Origin: Nostoc sp. NMS2
GTDB taxonomy: Bacteria > Cyanobacteriota > Cyanobacteriia > Cyanobacteriales > Nostocaceae
DNA length: 64,000 bases
Direction of reading: 5' to 3'
NCBI RefSeq assembly: GCF_017115105.1
Contig: NZ_JABXKH010000090.1
Location: forward strand, 43,946 to 107,945
Part shown: positions 17,176 through 26,875 of the stretch, in pieces
Numbering within the stretch: the first letter of the stretch is position 1
Layout: each line of letters starts with the position of its first letter
Program-made: the position numbers and the translations under genes
Notes under the pieces: model-generated
Database searches by the model: none
The model's input: only the letters and a program-made list of their open reading frames with translations
What the model was told of the DNA's origin: nothing

Positions 17176-17630
17176 CTAGTACAGCACGGCGTAAATAAAC
17201 CACCCATTCCAAATCAAAGAAACGCTTACGCTGTATTCATTTTTAATTTTTAATTTTTAATTTTTAATTCCGCCTTGCGGTACTAGTACAGTTCGGCGGA
17301 AATAAACAGACCATTTGAAATGTCTAAAACCCTTACGCAACGGTAATTACAAATTACGAATTACGAATTACGAATTACGCGAAGCGGTACTATAAGATCC
17401 CCGACAACTTTTACGAAGTCGGGGATCTCACCACCCTCATCTATCAGAATTAATGACATGAACCACTAACCATCATCTTGTTAAAAAGTTTGTTTGTTTA
17501 CCTCTGTAGGGAATCATTCGGTGGTTGCTTGGTGCTAAAAATTCTAGAAAATTTTCCTCAACTATATCAAATTTTATTATCAGCTAATTTTCTCCTTGCG
17601 TAATGAATGTAGTATCTCAACTGGTGTGTA
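17176..17630. other. Repeat-rich intergenic region
   Basis: No gene. It carries a direct repeat (CTAGTACAGCACGGCGTAAA near 17177 and CTAGTACAGTTCGGCGGAAA near 17283), tandem TTTTTAA units (about 17240-17268), a reverse-oriented ATTCGTAA array (about 17344-17380) and a copy of the AGATCCCCGAC hairpin (17395-17428). Confidence 0.7.
17395..17428. repeat. AGATCCCCGACTTCT hairpin family, copy 2 (eroded)
   Basis: An 11-bp stem AGATCCCCGAC/GTCGGGGATCT remains, with a 12-base loop. Compared with copies at 4746 and 50061, the inner part of one arm has diverged. Confidence 0.75.
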
Positions 17631-19265
17631 ATGACTCATCTTATCGGTAAACAAATTGTTTGGCAGAAATTAGCTTTGAGAATTTTTAGTATGGCATTGC
17701 TGCCTACATTAACTGCTTATCCCGCTTTCGGTGCAGAGCGCCTAAAATTTAATTATGGTGTTTTAGAAAGGTCTATCCCCATTAGTTCGCTCGAAAACTA
17801 TGCTAAAACAGGCAAAGTAGATGATGATTTAGCTGGATATAGTAAGTATGTAGACAAAAAGCAACTAACTCAACTGCGGAAAGTTTTACTAACTCGCATT
17901 CCCTTAAATCAAGTAGAAATGTCGCAGTTTCTTTATACACCCATTGGTGAGCGATTATTACAAAGATTGGGGAAAATTATTCAGACAGAATCTAGATTAT
18001 CAGGCTTTTATGCAATTCGTTCGGCACTAATTTTATCAGCCGCCGATCAAAAAGATTTTACCCTCTTAAATATATTACGCAAGTTTCCTGCAAGCTCAAT
18101 TTCAATTAACTTAAACCAGACTTTAGCAATAGCAGAGACATTACAAGATTTAGTAAATCAAACTCAAAATGCAGTAGCACTTATTAACGAACAATCTCAA
18201 CAAAAGGCAACCACTACTTCTAAGCCTAATTCTATTCCATTGATGGACTTAGGAAAAACCGGAAGTTTTCGTTTCTTAAAGCAAACCATTACCCTTAATG
18301 ACCTTTCACGTAATAGAAGGTTTTTAGCTGATATTTACCTCCCATCTGCTCAAACTCTTCGGACGATAATTGTTATTTCACATGGACTTGGTTCTGACAG
18401 AACAAGTTTTGCATATCTAGCCGAACATCTCGCTTCTTATGGTTTTGTGGTTGCTGTCCCAGAACATCCTGGTAGTGATTCAAAACAACTACAAGCATTA
18501 TTAAAAGGTACAACTGATAAAGTTACTAATCCTAGAGAACTTATTGACAGACCTTTAGATATTAAATATTTACTAGATGAACTCACTAGTTTATCTAAGT
18601 CTAATCCAACATTTCAGGGACGTTTAAATTTAGAACAAGTTGGTGTAATCGGGCAATCATTTGGTGGATATACAGCATTAGCATTAGCCGGTGCAAAGAT
18701 TAATTTCGAGCAATTGAAAGCCGACTGTCCATTAGAAGATACGTTAAATGTTTCGCTATTACTTCAATGTTTGGCTGTCAATTTACCAAATTCTCAATAC
18801 AACTTATCGGATGCAAGAATAAAAGCAGTAATTGCCATTAATCCCGTTGATAGCAGTATTTTTGGTCAAGCTAGCCTTAGCCAAATCAAAATTCCTGTGA
18901 TGATTGTATCTGGCAGTTCTGATACTGTTGCTCCGGCTTTACTAGAACAAATTCAGCCTTTTACTTGGTTAACAACTTCAAACAAGTATTTAACACTTAT
19001 CAATGGCGGGACACACTTTTCTACTATTGCTGAATCACCCAATGCAACTATTCCTATTCCTACACAAGCAGTCGGTTCAGGTTCAGCCTTGGCACGTCGC
19101 TATGTTAAAGCTTTAAGTGTTCCTTTCTTTGAAACGTATATTGCTGAACAGCCAAGTTACCTTCCATATTTGAGTACAGACTACGTTCATACAATTAGTC
19201 AGCAACCACTACCGTTAAGTTTAATTAAATCTCTGACATCTGAAGAATTGAAAAAAGCGTTTTAA
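17631..19265 (+). CDS. Secreted DUF1400-type alpha/beta hydrolase
   Basis: 544 residues. A hydrophobic N-terminus (IFSMALLPTLTAYPAFGAE) is a signal peptide. Residues about 35-150 form the DUF1400 domain (LKFNYGVLERSIPISSLENY). The hydrolase follows, with the oxyanion region VISHGLGSDRTSFAYLAEHL, the nucleophile elbow VGVIGQSFGGYTALALAGA (Ser) and the late motif LINGGTHFSTIAE (probable catalytic His). The fold resembles platelet-activating-factor acetylhydrolase/dienelactone hydrolase esterases. Substrate unknown; probably periplasmic or extracellular. Confidence 0.87.
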   Translation: MTHLIGKQIVWQKLALRIFSMALLPTLTAYPAFGAERLKFNYGVLERSIPISSLENYAKTGKVDDDLAGYSKYVDKKQLTQLRKVLLTRIPLNQVEMSQFLYTPIGERLLQRLGKIIQTESRLSGFYAIRSALILSAADQKDFTLLNILRKFPASSISINLNQTLAIAETLQDLVNQTQNAVALINEQSQQKATTTSKPNSIPLMDLGKTGSFRFLKQTITLNDLSRNRRFLADIYLPSAQTLRTIIVISHGLGSDRTSFAYLAEHLASYGFVVAVPEHPGSDSKQLQALLKGTTDKVTNPRELIDRPLDIKYLLDELTSLSKSNPTFQGRLNLEQVGVIGQSFGGYTALALAGAKINFEQLKADCPLEDTLNVSLLLQCLAVNLPNSQYNLSDARIKAVIAINPVDSSIFGQASLSQIKIPVMIVSGSSDTVAPALLEQIQPFTWLTTSNKYLTLINGGTHFSTIAESPNATIPIPTQAVGSGSALARRYVKALSVPFFETYIAEQPSYLPYLSTDYVHTISQQPLPLSLIKSLTSEELKKAF

Positions 19266-19584
19266 GAGGTTATAGCCATTTTCAATCTGGTGAGTTACAG
19301 GTATGCAAATAGACCTAACCCCCTGACCCCCAACCCGTTGCGGGAAGGGGGAACAATTCAAAGCCTCTCTCCTTTTAGAAGAGAGGTTTGGAGAGAGGTC
19401 AAAATTGTATTTCACTAGACCGAGAACCGCTATACTTATAAAGTAAAAATAAAATTTTTGTAGGATGTGTTAGGGATATATTTTGATATTTTTGGTTAAA
19501 AAAAAGATAATTTAAGCGCCTAACGCACGCCACATAACACGGTGCGTTAGGCTAAAGCCATAACACACCCTAACTTTTGATTTA
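19266..19584. other. Intergenic region between convergent genes with foldback repeats
   Basis: Contains a CT-rich dispersed repeat (about 19311-19400: CCCCCTGACCCCCAACCCGT and GAGAGGTTTGGAGAGAGGTC) and a long imperfect foldback (TGTGTTAGGG ... CCTAACGCACGCC/GGTGCGTTAGGC ... CCTAAC, about 19464-19575). The latter probably acts as a bidirectional terminator for the hydrolase and the kinase. Confidence 0.55.
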
Positions 19585-22500
19585 CTACGTTTTTGGGTCA
19601 TTTATTTTTTGGGTAGTTCCTAATGCAATAATTTCTTCAAAGCAGAAGCAGTCTACGAGATTGGTTAGTGCCTTGATGAGATGATCGTGCTGTTCAGGAA
19701 TTTGCTTAATCAGCATCAGAACTTCTTTAGCATTTATTCGGAGCGCTGCATGATGCAGTTGCTCAACCCAGTCGCTGGGCATTACGCTTAAATCTGCAAC
19801 CGTTAATAAATCGGGTGTGAAGGATGAAGCGTTAGAAGACCAAGATGCTTTTTCCTGATTTTCCAGTTCATCAGCATAAACATAACGAATACCCAAATAT
19901 TCAGCCATCTTTTCAAAAATTACGGTCGTCCGAAATGGCTTACGCACAAAGTCATCAAAACCTACAGACATTGCTGTTAAGCGGTCTTCTTCAAATGCGC
20001 TTCCGGTCAACGCAATAATAACTGGGGCTTGAGCGCCTGCTGCTTTAATATGTTTGGTTGCCTCAAATCCGTTCATGATTGGCATCCGTAGATCCATCCA
20101 GATGAGGTTAGGCGACCAATTTTGCCAAAGTTCGATCGCATCTTGACCATTTACTGCTTCCCGCACCTCAAAGCCAACGGGTTTCAATAACTCAACTAGA
20201 AGCCGCCGATTTTCTAGTTTATCCTCGACAATCAGAATGCGATAGCTGGGTTGTCCCTTTTCTAAACCGATAACTTGCCGACTCTGTGCAGGCGTTGGCA
20301 AGGTATCCATAATTACTGCACGAGTTCGGATATCAAAGGTAAAATTTGAGCCTTTTCCTAGCGTGCTATTCACCCTTATATCTCCGCCCATGAGCCGCAC
20401 AAATCGCTGACTGATGGGTAATCCAAGTCCAGTCCCTTCCTGAGCTTTTTGTCCCGCTTCTGTTTGGACAAATGGTTCAAATAGGCGATTAAAGTCAGAA
20501 TCAGCAATGCCGCAACCCGTATCTTCGACGCTGAAGTTCAGGGTAATGGGTTCATCTGGTGTGATGTTTTGGTTAGGAGTTTCTACCCGCAAGGTTACTT
20601 GACCGATCTGGGTAAACTTAATTGCGTTTCCTAATAGATTAACCAGAACTTGGCGTAATTTACTCTCATCGGCACAGATGTATTGGGGAATGGTTGGCGA
20701 TCGCTCTAGAATGAGTTGTAATCCTCTCGATTGGGCTTTCAATGCAAACATCTGTTGGAGTCGATCCAAAAGCGCGTAGAGGTCAAAGTTTGTTTCGCTG
20801 AGGATAACTCGACCTGCTTCAATTTTGGACATTTCCAACACATCATTGATTAAGGTCAGTAAGTCTTCACCACTGCGGTTGATGGTGTCAAGATATTCTT
20901 GTTGCTGTGAGTTGAGCGATCGATTTCGCAGCAGCAGTTGGGTAAAGCCAAGGATGATGTTAAGAGGAGTCCGTAGTTCATGGCTCATGTTAGAGAGAAA
21001 CTGGCTTTTGGCGAGGTTGGCAGCATCTGCGGTTTCTTTGGCTTGCTTGAGCGCGGCTTCGGTTTTTTTCAGCTTGGTGATATCACGAGCAACCCAAAGT
21101 ACTGTATTATCAGATAATGGCGAAACACTAGCTAAAAACCAAGTTTCTCGATTCTTGTTCGCTAAGTGGTATTCAACAAAAACATTTTTGCGACTTCCAT
21201 CAGGGTTTCTGGGTTCTTCTTTCAGATGCAACGCTTGCTGAATGGCATCGACTATTAAATTGGCGATTTCTTTTGGTAAAACTTCATCAACTTTTTTGCC
21301 AATGCGCTCCATATCAGGTTTATAAGCGAAGGATTGTGTTAGCACATACTTCGTTTGCACATACTTTTGGTAACGACCCTCTGCATCAAAAACCACTACC
21401 ATATCAGTCATGGCAGCGAACATTAACCGGAGTTCTGCTTCAGATGTTTTTAGTGCTGCTTCTACTTTTCGGCGATCGCTAATTTCCCGTTGAAGTTGGG
21501 CATTTTTCTCTCCAAGTTCCCTGGTGCGTTGCGTGACTCGGCTTTCTAATTCTTCGTTGGTTCCTGCTAGAGCTAAAAAGGATTCACGCAACTGATGGGC
21601 CATAAGGTTAAAAGACTCCGCCAAAGAGTTTAGCTCGGTTGTACTGTTCACAGAAACCTTCTGGTCTAAGTTTCCGGCTGCGATCGCTTTTGCTGTACTC
21701 CCCAGTCGGAGAATTGGCTGTGTAATCCAGTGAGCGGTAAGAATGCCCCATCCGGTTGCGAGTGCAAAAGCACATAGACAAAGCACAATTGTGGAGCGAG
21801 TATTTGCATTGATTTGATCCATGAAATCCCGTTCTGGAACAACCACGATGATTAGCCAGTCCAACCCCTGCGGATTCTTCATTGGCACAATCTGTAAAAA
21901 TTGCCGTTGACCCCCAATGTCAAAATCTAGTTGTTGTTTTTCGGTAATCTGGGTTAAGTCTCCAAAGTGTTGCTGCAAATATTCAGCAGTGCGTCGCGTC
22001 AAAATATCATTACTTGCGATCGCCTGAACTCGAACCGGATTCTGATCTGCAATTGGGACTGTCGGATTTTCAATTACGTAGGGTTGTTGAGTGGCAGAAC
22101 TACCAACCAGCAATCCTGTTTGGCGTTCTAAGATGAAAGTTTCGCCCGTTCGCCCGATTTTTAGACTCCGCAGATATTGACTGATCCCAGTCAGTGAAAA
22201 ATCGACAGCAGCAACGCCTAGCAGATTGTCGCCATTATCATAGATCGGCAAGCTAGCATTTAGCACATATTTGGGTGTGGCAAACAGTCTATAAATTCCA
22301 CCCCAGTTGGCTGTCTTAGACTTAACTGCCGATTGATACCACGGACGAGTCCGCGGATCGTAATTAGGCTTGGATCTTAAAAGTTTAGTGTAATGTCCCG
22401 GTTGATCTGCGGCATAAATCCGAATTTCGTTCCCAGTGGACTTGCCTGAAAGTTTCACCTGAAACTGACCATTATCCGCCCTTTGAACCGCAACATGTTC

Positions 22501-22866
22501 ACCATATTCTGACCCAACGTAAACTGCTGTCACTGTGTCAAACGTCTTCAGCTGATACCAAAGGTGTTGTTCTAATACTGGTAAATTTTGGATATTAACT
22601 TCACCTAGTTGAATAGCATTAGCATTTAGTTGATTGATTTTATGAGGCGTTTCAACATATATTTTTAGGTACTGCTGGATTCGAGCCGTGATTTCATTTC
22701 GGAGTTGGATTGCAACTTCATTGACTGCCCGTTGCCCATTGTGTATTGATAGCCACCCGGTTAGCCCTACAGCTAGAGAAATTTGCAGTACAAACGGCAC
22801 TACAAGAATGTGGCGCAACTGCACATTTTTAGTCAGTTTTGAAAGTTTAAGGGTGAAAGAAGGCAT
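19585..22866 (-). CDS. Membrane-bound hybrid sensor histidine kinase
   Basis: 1093 residues from the ATG at 22866 (AGGA 8 nt upstream). Order: helix (about 17-40), large periplasmic Cache sensor (about 45-335, with YDPRTRPWYQSAVKSK), helix (about 345-370), HAMP, coiled coil, PAS (about 470-590), HisKA with phospho-His in SNMSHELRTPLNIILGF, HATPase with DTGCGIAD and GTGLGLPIS, receiver with phospho-Asp in LIWMDLRMPIMNGFEA, and a C-terminal helical tail (about 1030-1093). A small-molecule-sensing phosphorelay protein. No partner regulator is adjacent. Confidence 0.93.
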   Translation of the reverse strand: MPSFTLKLSKLTKNVQLRHILVVPFVLQISLAVGLTGWLSIHNGQRAVNEVAIQLRNEITARIQQYLKIYVETPHKINQLNANAIQLGEVNIQNLPVLEQHLWYQLKTFDTVTAVYVGSEYGEHVAVQRADNGQFQVKLSGKSTGNEIRIYAADQPGHYTKLLRSKPNYDPRTRPWYQSAVKSKTANWGGIYRLFATPKYVLNASLPIYDNGDNLLGVAAVDFSLTGISQYLRSLKIGRTGETFILERQTGLLVGSSATQQPYVIENPTVPIADQNPVRVQAIASNDILTRRTAEYLQQHFGDLTQITEKQQLDFDIGGQRQFLQIVPMKNPQGLDWLIIVVVPERDFMDQINANTRSTIVLCLCAFALATGWGILTAHWITQPILRLGSTAKAIAAGNLDQKVSVNSTTELNSLAESFNLMAHQLRESFLALAGTNEELESRVTQRTRELGEKNAQLQREISDRRKVEAALKTSEAELRLMFAAMTDMVVVFDAEGRYQKYVQTKYVLTQSFAYKPDMERIGKKVDEVLPKEIANLIVDAIQQALHLKEEPRNPDGSRKNVFVEYHLANKNRETWFLASVSPLSDNTVLWVARDITKLKKTEAALKQAKETADAANLAKSQFLSNMSHELRTPLNIILGFTQLLLRNRSLNSQQQEYLDTINRSGEDLLTLINDVLEMSKIEAGRVILSETNFDLYALLDRLQQMFALKAQSRGLQLILERSPTIPQYICADESKLRQVLVNLLGNAIKFTQIGQVTLRVETPNQNITPDEPITLNFSVEDTGCGIADSDFNRLFEPFVQTEAGQKAQEGTGLGLPISQRFVRLMGGDIRVNSTLGKGSNFTFDIRTRAVIMDTLPTPAQSRQVIGLEKGQPSYRILIVEDKLENRRLLVELLKPVGFEVREAVNGQDAIELWQNWSPNLIWMDLRMPIMNGFEATKHIKAAGAQAPVIIALTGSAFEEDRLTAMSVGFDDFVRKPFRTTVIFEKMAEYLGIRYVYADELENQEKASWSSNASSFTPDLLTVADLSVMPSDWVEQLHHAALRINAKEVLMLIKQIPEQHDHLIKALTNLVDCFCFEEIIALGTTQKINDPKT

Positions 22867-23036
22867 ATCCGAATTCCTGAAATTAAACAGCAATGTTGGG
22901 GTACTAATATTTACACAGAAGCCTCTTAATTTTGATGAATTCTATTTGCATAATTATAGAAGATGAACTTTCTCAGATAATATTACCCTCTTGGGTAATA
23001 TTGAGAAAGGATACATAACCTTATTATGTAAGAGAT

Positions 23037-23064
23037 GTAGGGGCAATTCATGAATTGCCCCTAC
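23037..23064. repeat. 28-bp perfect palindrome, copy 2
   Basis: The arm GTAGGGGCAATTCA is followed directly by its complement, as at 2489-2520. Present between the hybrid kinase and the ParB-like gene. Confidence 0.8.
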
Positions 23065-23249
23065 CGACAAATTAGGGTTTCAACTATTATTTGCCTAAGT
23101 CCTGTCCTTATTTTCACTCTCCCCCATCTGCAAGAGTTTGCCCCGGCTGGATATTAGCACTGCCGCCAATTGTAGTTAAGGGAACTCCAAAAAATAAATT
23201 ATCCAATATTCTGTACTTCACTACGATTTTCCTCCCCCTGCCCCCTACC

Positions 23250-23403
23250 CAGGGTGGTTTCATACGAAGAAAGAAAAATACATAAATCCTGATTTCTCGT
23301 TTTGTAGCATGGCTTTTTACCCCTCTCCAAACCTCTCCCGGAAACGGAGAGAGGCTTTGAAACCCAGTTTTAGTTTTTTCTCTCGTTGTATGAAACCACC
23401 CTG
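23250..23403. mobile_element. MITE candidate with 16-bp terminal inverted repeats
   Basis: The ends CAGGGTGGTTTCATAC and GTATGAAACCACCCTG are perfect inverted repeats 154 bp apart. The interior contains a second foldback (CTCTCC...GGAGAGAGG). No coding capacity and no clear target-site duplication; both flanks are C-rich simple repeats that could hide one. Confidence 0.5.
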
Positions 23404-23473
23404 CCTGCCCCCTGCCCCCTGCCCCCTGCTCCCTTCCCCCTGCCCCCTACCCTGAAAGCAATGAGATATTTTT

Positions 23474-24442
23474 TCATTTTGTGGAGTCATTTGTCAGCAG
23501 TACATCCAATTGAGCCAACAGCTTCTCTAACTTTGCTTTTTTCTTCGGATCATCCCATACCTGAGACTGCTTAAAGCGGCGGAGTGTGTCATCAACGCGG
23601 TCTTTTAAGGATGTTGACTCTGTTTGAGCGCAAGACTCTGATTCTGAGTTCTGCTCAATTTCTGGAATCTTCCGCTTAATTTCGCTCAAGGAGAGATTGT
23701 AGGCGATCGCGTCTTCTAGTAGTTGAATTCTTGAAGACTCATTTTTTACCTTAGCTATTGCCCGTGCTTTGGTGTACTCAATTTTTCCCGAACGCAATAC
23801 TAAAACCACATCAAGAGGGAGATTGAGTAAAGGCAAGCGATTGCGAACAAATGAATCCCACTTCATGCCTCCTAATGCTGTAAATATTTCCTCAACAAGT
23901 AGAGTTTGAGAATTACCCGTAACGTTACGGGTAATTTTTCCTTTAGCTTCGTTCTCCATTTTTTGCAACAGTTTGACAGTTTCTGATGTGCTGATTGCCA
24001 GCCGGAATGCCAAAAGTTCAAGGATACCTTCAGTCTCTTCTAGTGGATTGAGGTCTTCGCGTTGCAGGTTTTCAACGAGGCGCACTTGGTACGTAGTCGC
24101 ATCATCCATTATGCGGACTACCACAGGAACTTCAGTTAAAAGAGCCATTAGTGCGGCTTTGTAGCGTCGTTCCCCGGCTACTAATTCATAATCGCCCTCA
24201 GAAAGCGGACGCACTAACAGAGGTTCGAGAATACCCAATTCTTTGATTGAGCGTGATAGTTCTTCAAGCTTCTGCTCGTCGAAATAGCGCCTTGGCTGTG
24301 AGAGAGGTAGCTTGATTTGGGCAACTGCAATTGTGTTAGTAGCGCTGGCTTGATCGTCAGATTGTGACCTAGTTGCATCGCCAAACAGCAGTTCGACGGG
24401 CTTTTTGATTGCAGCGTAAGGTTCGTTACGTTTGCTACTCAC
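23474..24442 (-). CDS. parB: ParB/Spo0J-family DNA-binding partition protein
   Basis: 322 residues from a GTG at 24442 giving (V/M)SSKRNEPYAAIKKPVELLFG, the usual N-terminus for cyanobacterial ParB-like proteins; longer in-frame versions reach into an AT-rich non-conserved stretch. The ParB N domain shows IKLPLSQPRRYFDEQKLEEL, LVAGERRYKAALMA and VRLVENLQREDLNPLEETEG (CTP-binding/GERR motif), followed by a helix-turn-helix region. No parA lies beside it, so its role (chromosome, plasmid remnant or regulator) is open. A 26-bp perfect palindrome sits inside the coding region (23911-23936). Confidence 0.87.
   Translation of the reverse strand: MSSKRNEPYAAIKKPVELLFGDATRSQSDDQASATNTIAVAQIKLPLSQPRRYFDEQKLEELSRSIKELGILEPLLVRPLSEGDYELVAGERRYKAALMALLTEVPVVVRIMDDATTYQVRLVENLQREDLNPLEETEGILELLAFRLAISTSETVKLLQKMENEAKGKITRNVTGNSQTLLVEEIFTALGGMKWDSFVRNRLPLLNLPLDVVLVLRSGKIEYTKARAIAKVKNESSRIQLLEDAIAYNLSLSEIKRKIPEIEQNSESESCAQTESTSLKDRVDDTLRRFKQSQVWDDPKKKAKLEKLLAQLDVLLTNDSTK
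23911..23936. repeat. 26-bp perfect palindrome inside parB
   Basis: The arm AATTACCCGTAAC is followed directly by its exact complement. It encodes the segment KITRNVTGN in a linker after the helix-turn-helix region. It may be an in-frame repeat insertion or a binding site. Confidence 0.75.
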
Positions 24443-26875
24443 GGTTTTACTTGAAGAAGTTTGCTGTAGCAAGAGTATACAAGTTCTCGTTTGAATACCG
24501 CGAATGCAGTAAGTTGCACATCGCGTAAAATCCCAAAAATTAATATATTTTATATCCTTAGCAATAAAAGTAAATCTGATTTCTATGTCTATGGGTAGAT
24601 AAATAAACAATAGAAAAAGTGTAAATCTGGTATGGGAGAACCGACCTTGTAAAATATTCCTGAAACGGTTTTAGGTTTATCTTCTTACAAGACTTACATA
24701 AGGTATAACTCGTCCACATTAAGAGGGCTGCTTTTCCAAACTTAGTAATCTTAATTAAGAAATGTTGTATTAGTCGTTAAAAAGCTGTATTATCAAAAGT
24801 GTCTTTTTTAAAAAGCGATTAATGCTAGATACGTAAATAGGAAGGATAAAAATGGCTTTGCTTAATTAATCAACAGCACGAATCTGCCTTCTCCAAGATT
24901 CTTATTTACGAATCAGCACTCCATTTATCTAAAATCCTCATTCTTTGTGCCCTAAGGGATCTATTCAAACGTACTATTTCCGTAGTACTCCTTAATCGTG
25001 AAATGATATCCTTAGATAGTGTACCGTTGTAATGTCTACTTTAGATAATAGGTTTGCTTCAGAAATCAACTAAAATCCATAGTAAATCTAGATTTACCTT
25101 AAACATGAAAAATTTTACCAAGGTTAAAGTATAAGCTTGCAGTTAAACCAGGATTTTTCCCCCTAGCCTCTGAAAAATACTAGAGGGATCATCCCAGTTT
25201 TAGTTGTCTATCAGGCTGCCAACAAATTAACCCTTGTGGGCTAACTGCTTGTGCATTTTTCTGCAAAATCTCGGGCAAGAGAAATTCAGAATTTAGCTGC
25301 TGCACTTCGTGCAACAGTTGTTCGCCATATAACTACAACCAGTTTCAATTATGACACATAAACTTCCTCAAAATCAAGCTGTAATAGCGCAAGCACTTGT
25401 AATATTTACCCCTTGCGACAGTTCTTTTTTGAAAAATCAACTACTAAAATTTTGGCTTAATAACCGGAATTTTGGCTTAATATATCAATTTATTTCTCTT
25501 TTCTCTAGAAAGTTAATTGCAAATTCGCCACAAAATTGGCATTATCAAATCTTAACAGAGCAAGCTAGTTTCATAGCTAAAGAAAATTGCTAGCTACAAT
25601 CTTTAAAACCTCAAAAATAGTTGATTTTGGGTTTTAATGGACAAAATGTACCAATGTAAATTTTTCTTCAGCGACATAATTTTGCTAAAAACGCAAAATT
25701 CAATAGCTAGCAACTTAGGTTAGCTAATCTGAGTTGTGAAATTATTGAGAACCTGTATACCTCCAATCAAAAAAAATAGACACATGCGAGACTTGCTTGT
25801 TCAGCATTAATGATTTCTTTGGAGTTAAAGCAGTATAGTTGCATACCAAGCAATATGTTTGCATAGAAAGCAGGGATCAAAATTTTTAATTCTGTAGCCC
25901 GCTTTTGAAGATGAGCAGGTACTATCGATATTTTCCCAGGATCATATATTCGCGATCGCGCATTTGTCCACCCTGAACCTGGGGATTTACTGCTAGCTAT
26001 TGTGATAATTGATGCAAATATTTGATGAATGTCCTCAGTAGTCTGCAATCATCATCTTTATTTGAGCGGCGCGATCTAGATTGCTTTTTCATTCCAATAA
26101 CTTTACTAAGATAGCAAAGACACTAACATTGTCCACTATTATTCACTTGGAAATTTACCCTAGTCGATTGCAACAACTGTAGTCAGCATTTGTAAATCAT
26201 GACTAATTAGATGAAAAATATGTAAATATTAATTTGCATATTTTCTAGATGGACAAGACAAAGCTTTCTTGATCAAAAATATTTGAATTAGGAAAAATAT
26301 ATGTTGTGAATAATATTGTTTAATTCATCATTTAAAGATCATTGTTGTAATGATGAATTAGTTTTTTGAGAAGAAGTTTACAGCAAAACTCAAGATTATG
26401 TTCAGTGGGCTTGAATTCAAATTTAAGAGCCTAAACATCTCCTGTACTTGGGTTTTAGGATTACATTGTTTGTGCTTGACTAAGCTTTAATCTGCTGAAA
26501 ACTGAAAGATTAATATTTAAACATAACAGCTAGAACTGGACATTATGTTTAGAGTTTTGCTGTGTTTTCTTGGTATATGCTAATCCGAAAACCCATATTC
26601 TTTATATATCAGGTTATTAGATATATGTATTGGATTATTTATAAATGTTGTTGACTTATCAGATAATTCATTGTAGTCTAAACCTAGAAACCGAAAAAAT
26701 AATTTTTGCGTGTACGGGCTATAGATTCACTAGAAATGCAGGCTAAGATTAATTATTTTGGTTAGTACAAGTATTTGAGTATTCGTTAAACGAACTCCTA
26801 GCATTAAAAATTTTGCACCTATTTTAATATGTATACATTAGAACTATAACTGTAATCCCATAAGAGGAGCATAGA
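24443..26875. other. Long AT-rich gene-poor region upstream of the biosynthetic cluster
   Basis: About 2.4 kb with no gene I can support. Open frames of 80 codons (25351-25593, plus) and 93 codons (25767-26048, minus) lack family resemblance and clear ribosome sites. Visible structure is modest: a direct repeat AATTTTGGCTTAATA (about 25447 and 25473), a small hairpin ATTTTGC/GCAAAAT (about 25679-25699) and an 11-bp inverted pair CAGCAAAACTC/GAGTTTTGCTG (about 26381 and 26552). It probably contains the promoter region of the fatty acyl-AMP ligase operon and that of parB. Confidence 0.5.

Larger units (their letters stand above)
22894..23473. other. Repeat-rich intergenic region
   Basis: No gene. 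It holds a hairpin with AATATTACCC/GGGTAATATT arms (22979-23002), the second copy of the long palindrome (23037-23064), C-rich CCCCCTGC tracts (about 23231-23250 and 23403-23455) and a 154-bp element with 16-bp terminal inverted repeats (23250-23403). Confidence 0.7.

Noticed and set aside
24443..24610. Longer N-terminus for ParB (from 24610)
   Set aside because: The extra 56 residues are hydrophobic, unlike ParB N-termini; the SSKRNEPYAAIKKP start from a GTG matches the family.
25351..26048. Two small open frames (80 codons plus, 93 codons minus) in the gene-poor region
   Set aside because: No recognisable domain, poor ribosome sites and AT-rich composition like the surrounding non-coding DNA. 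Kept only as possibilities within the intergenic entry.
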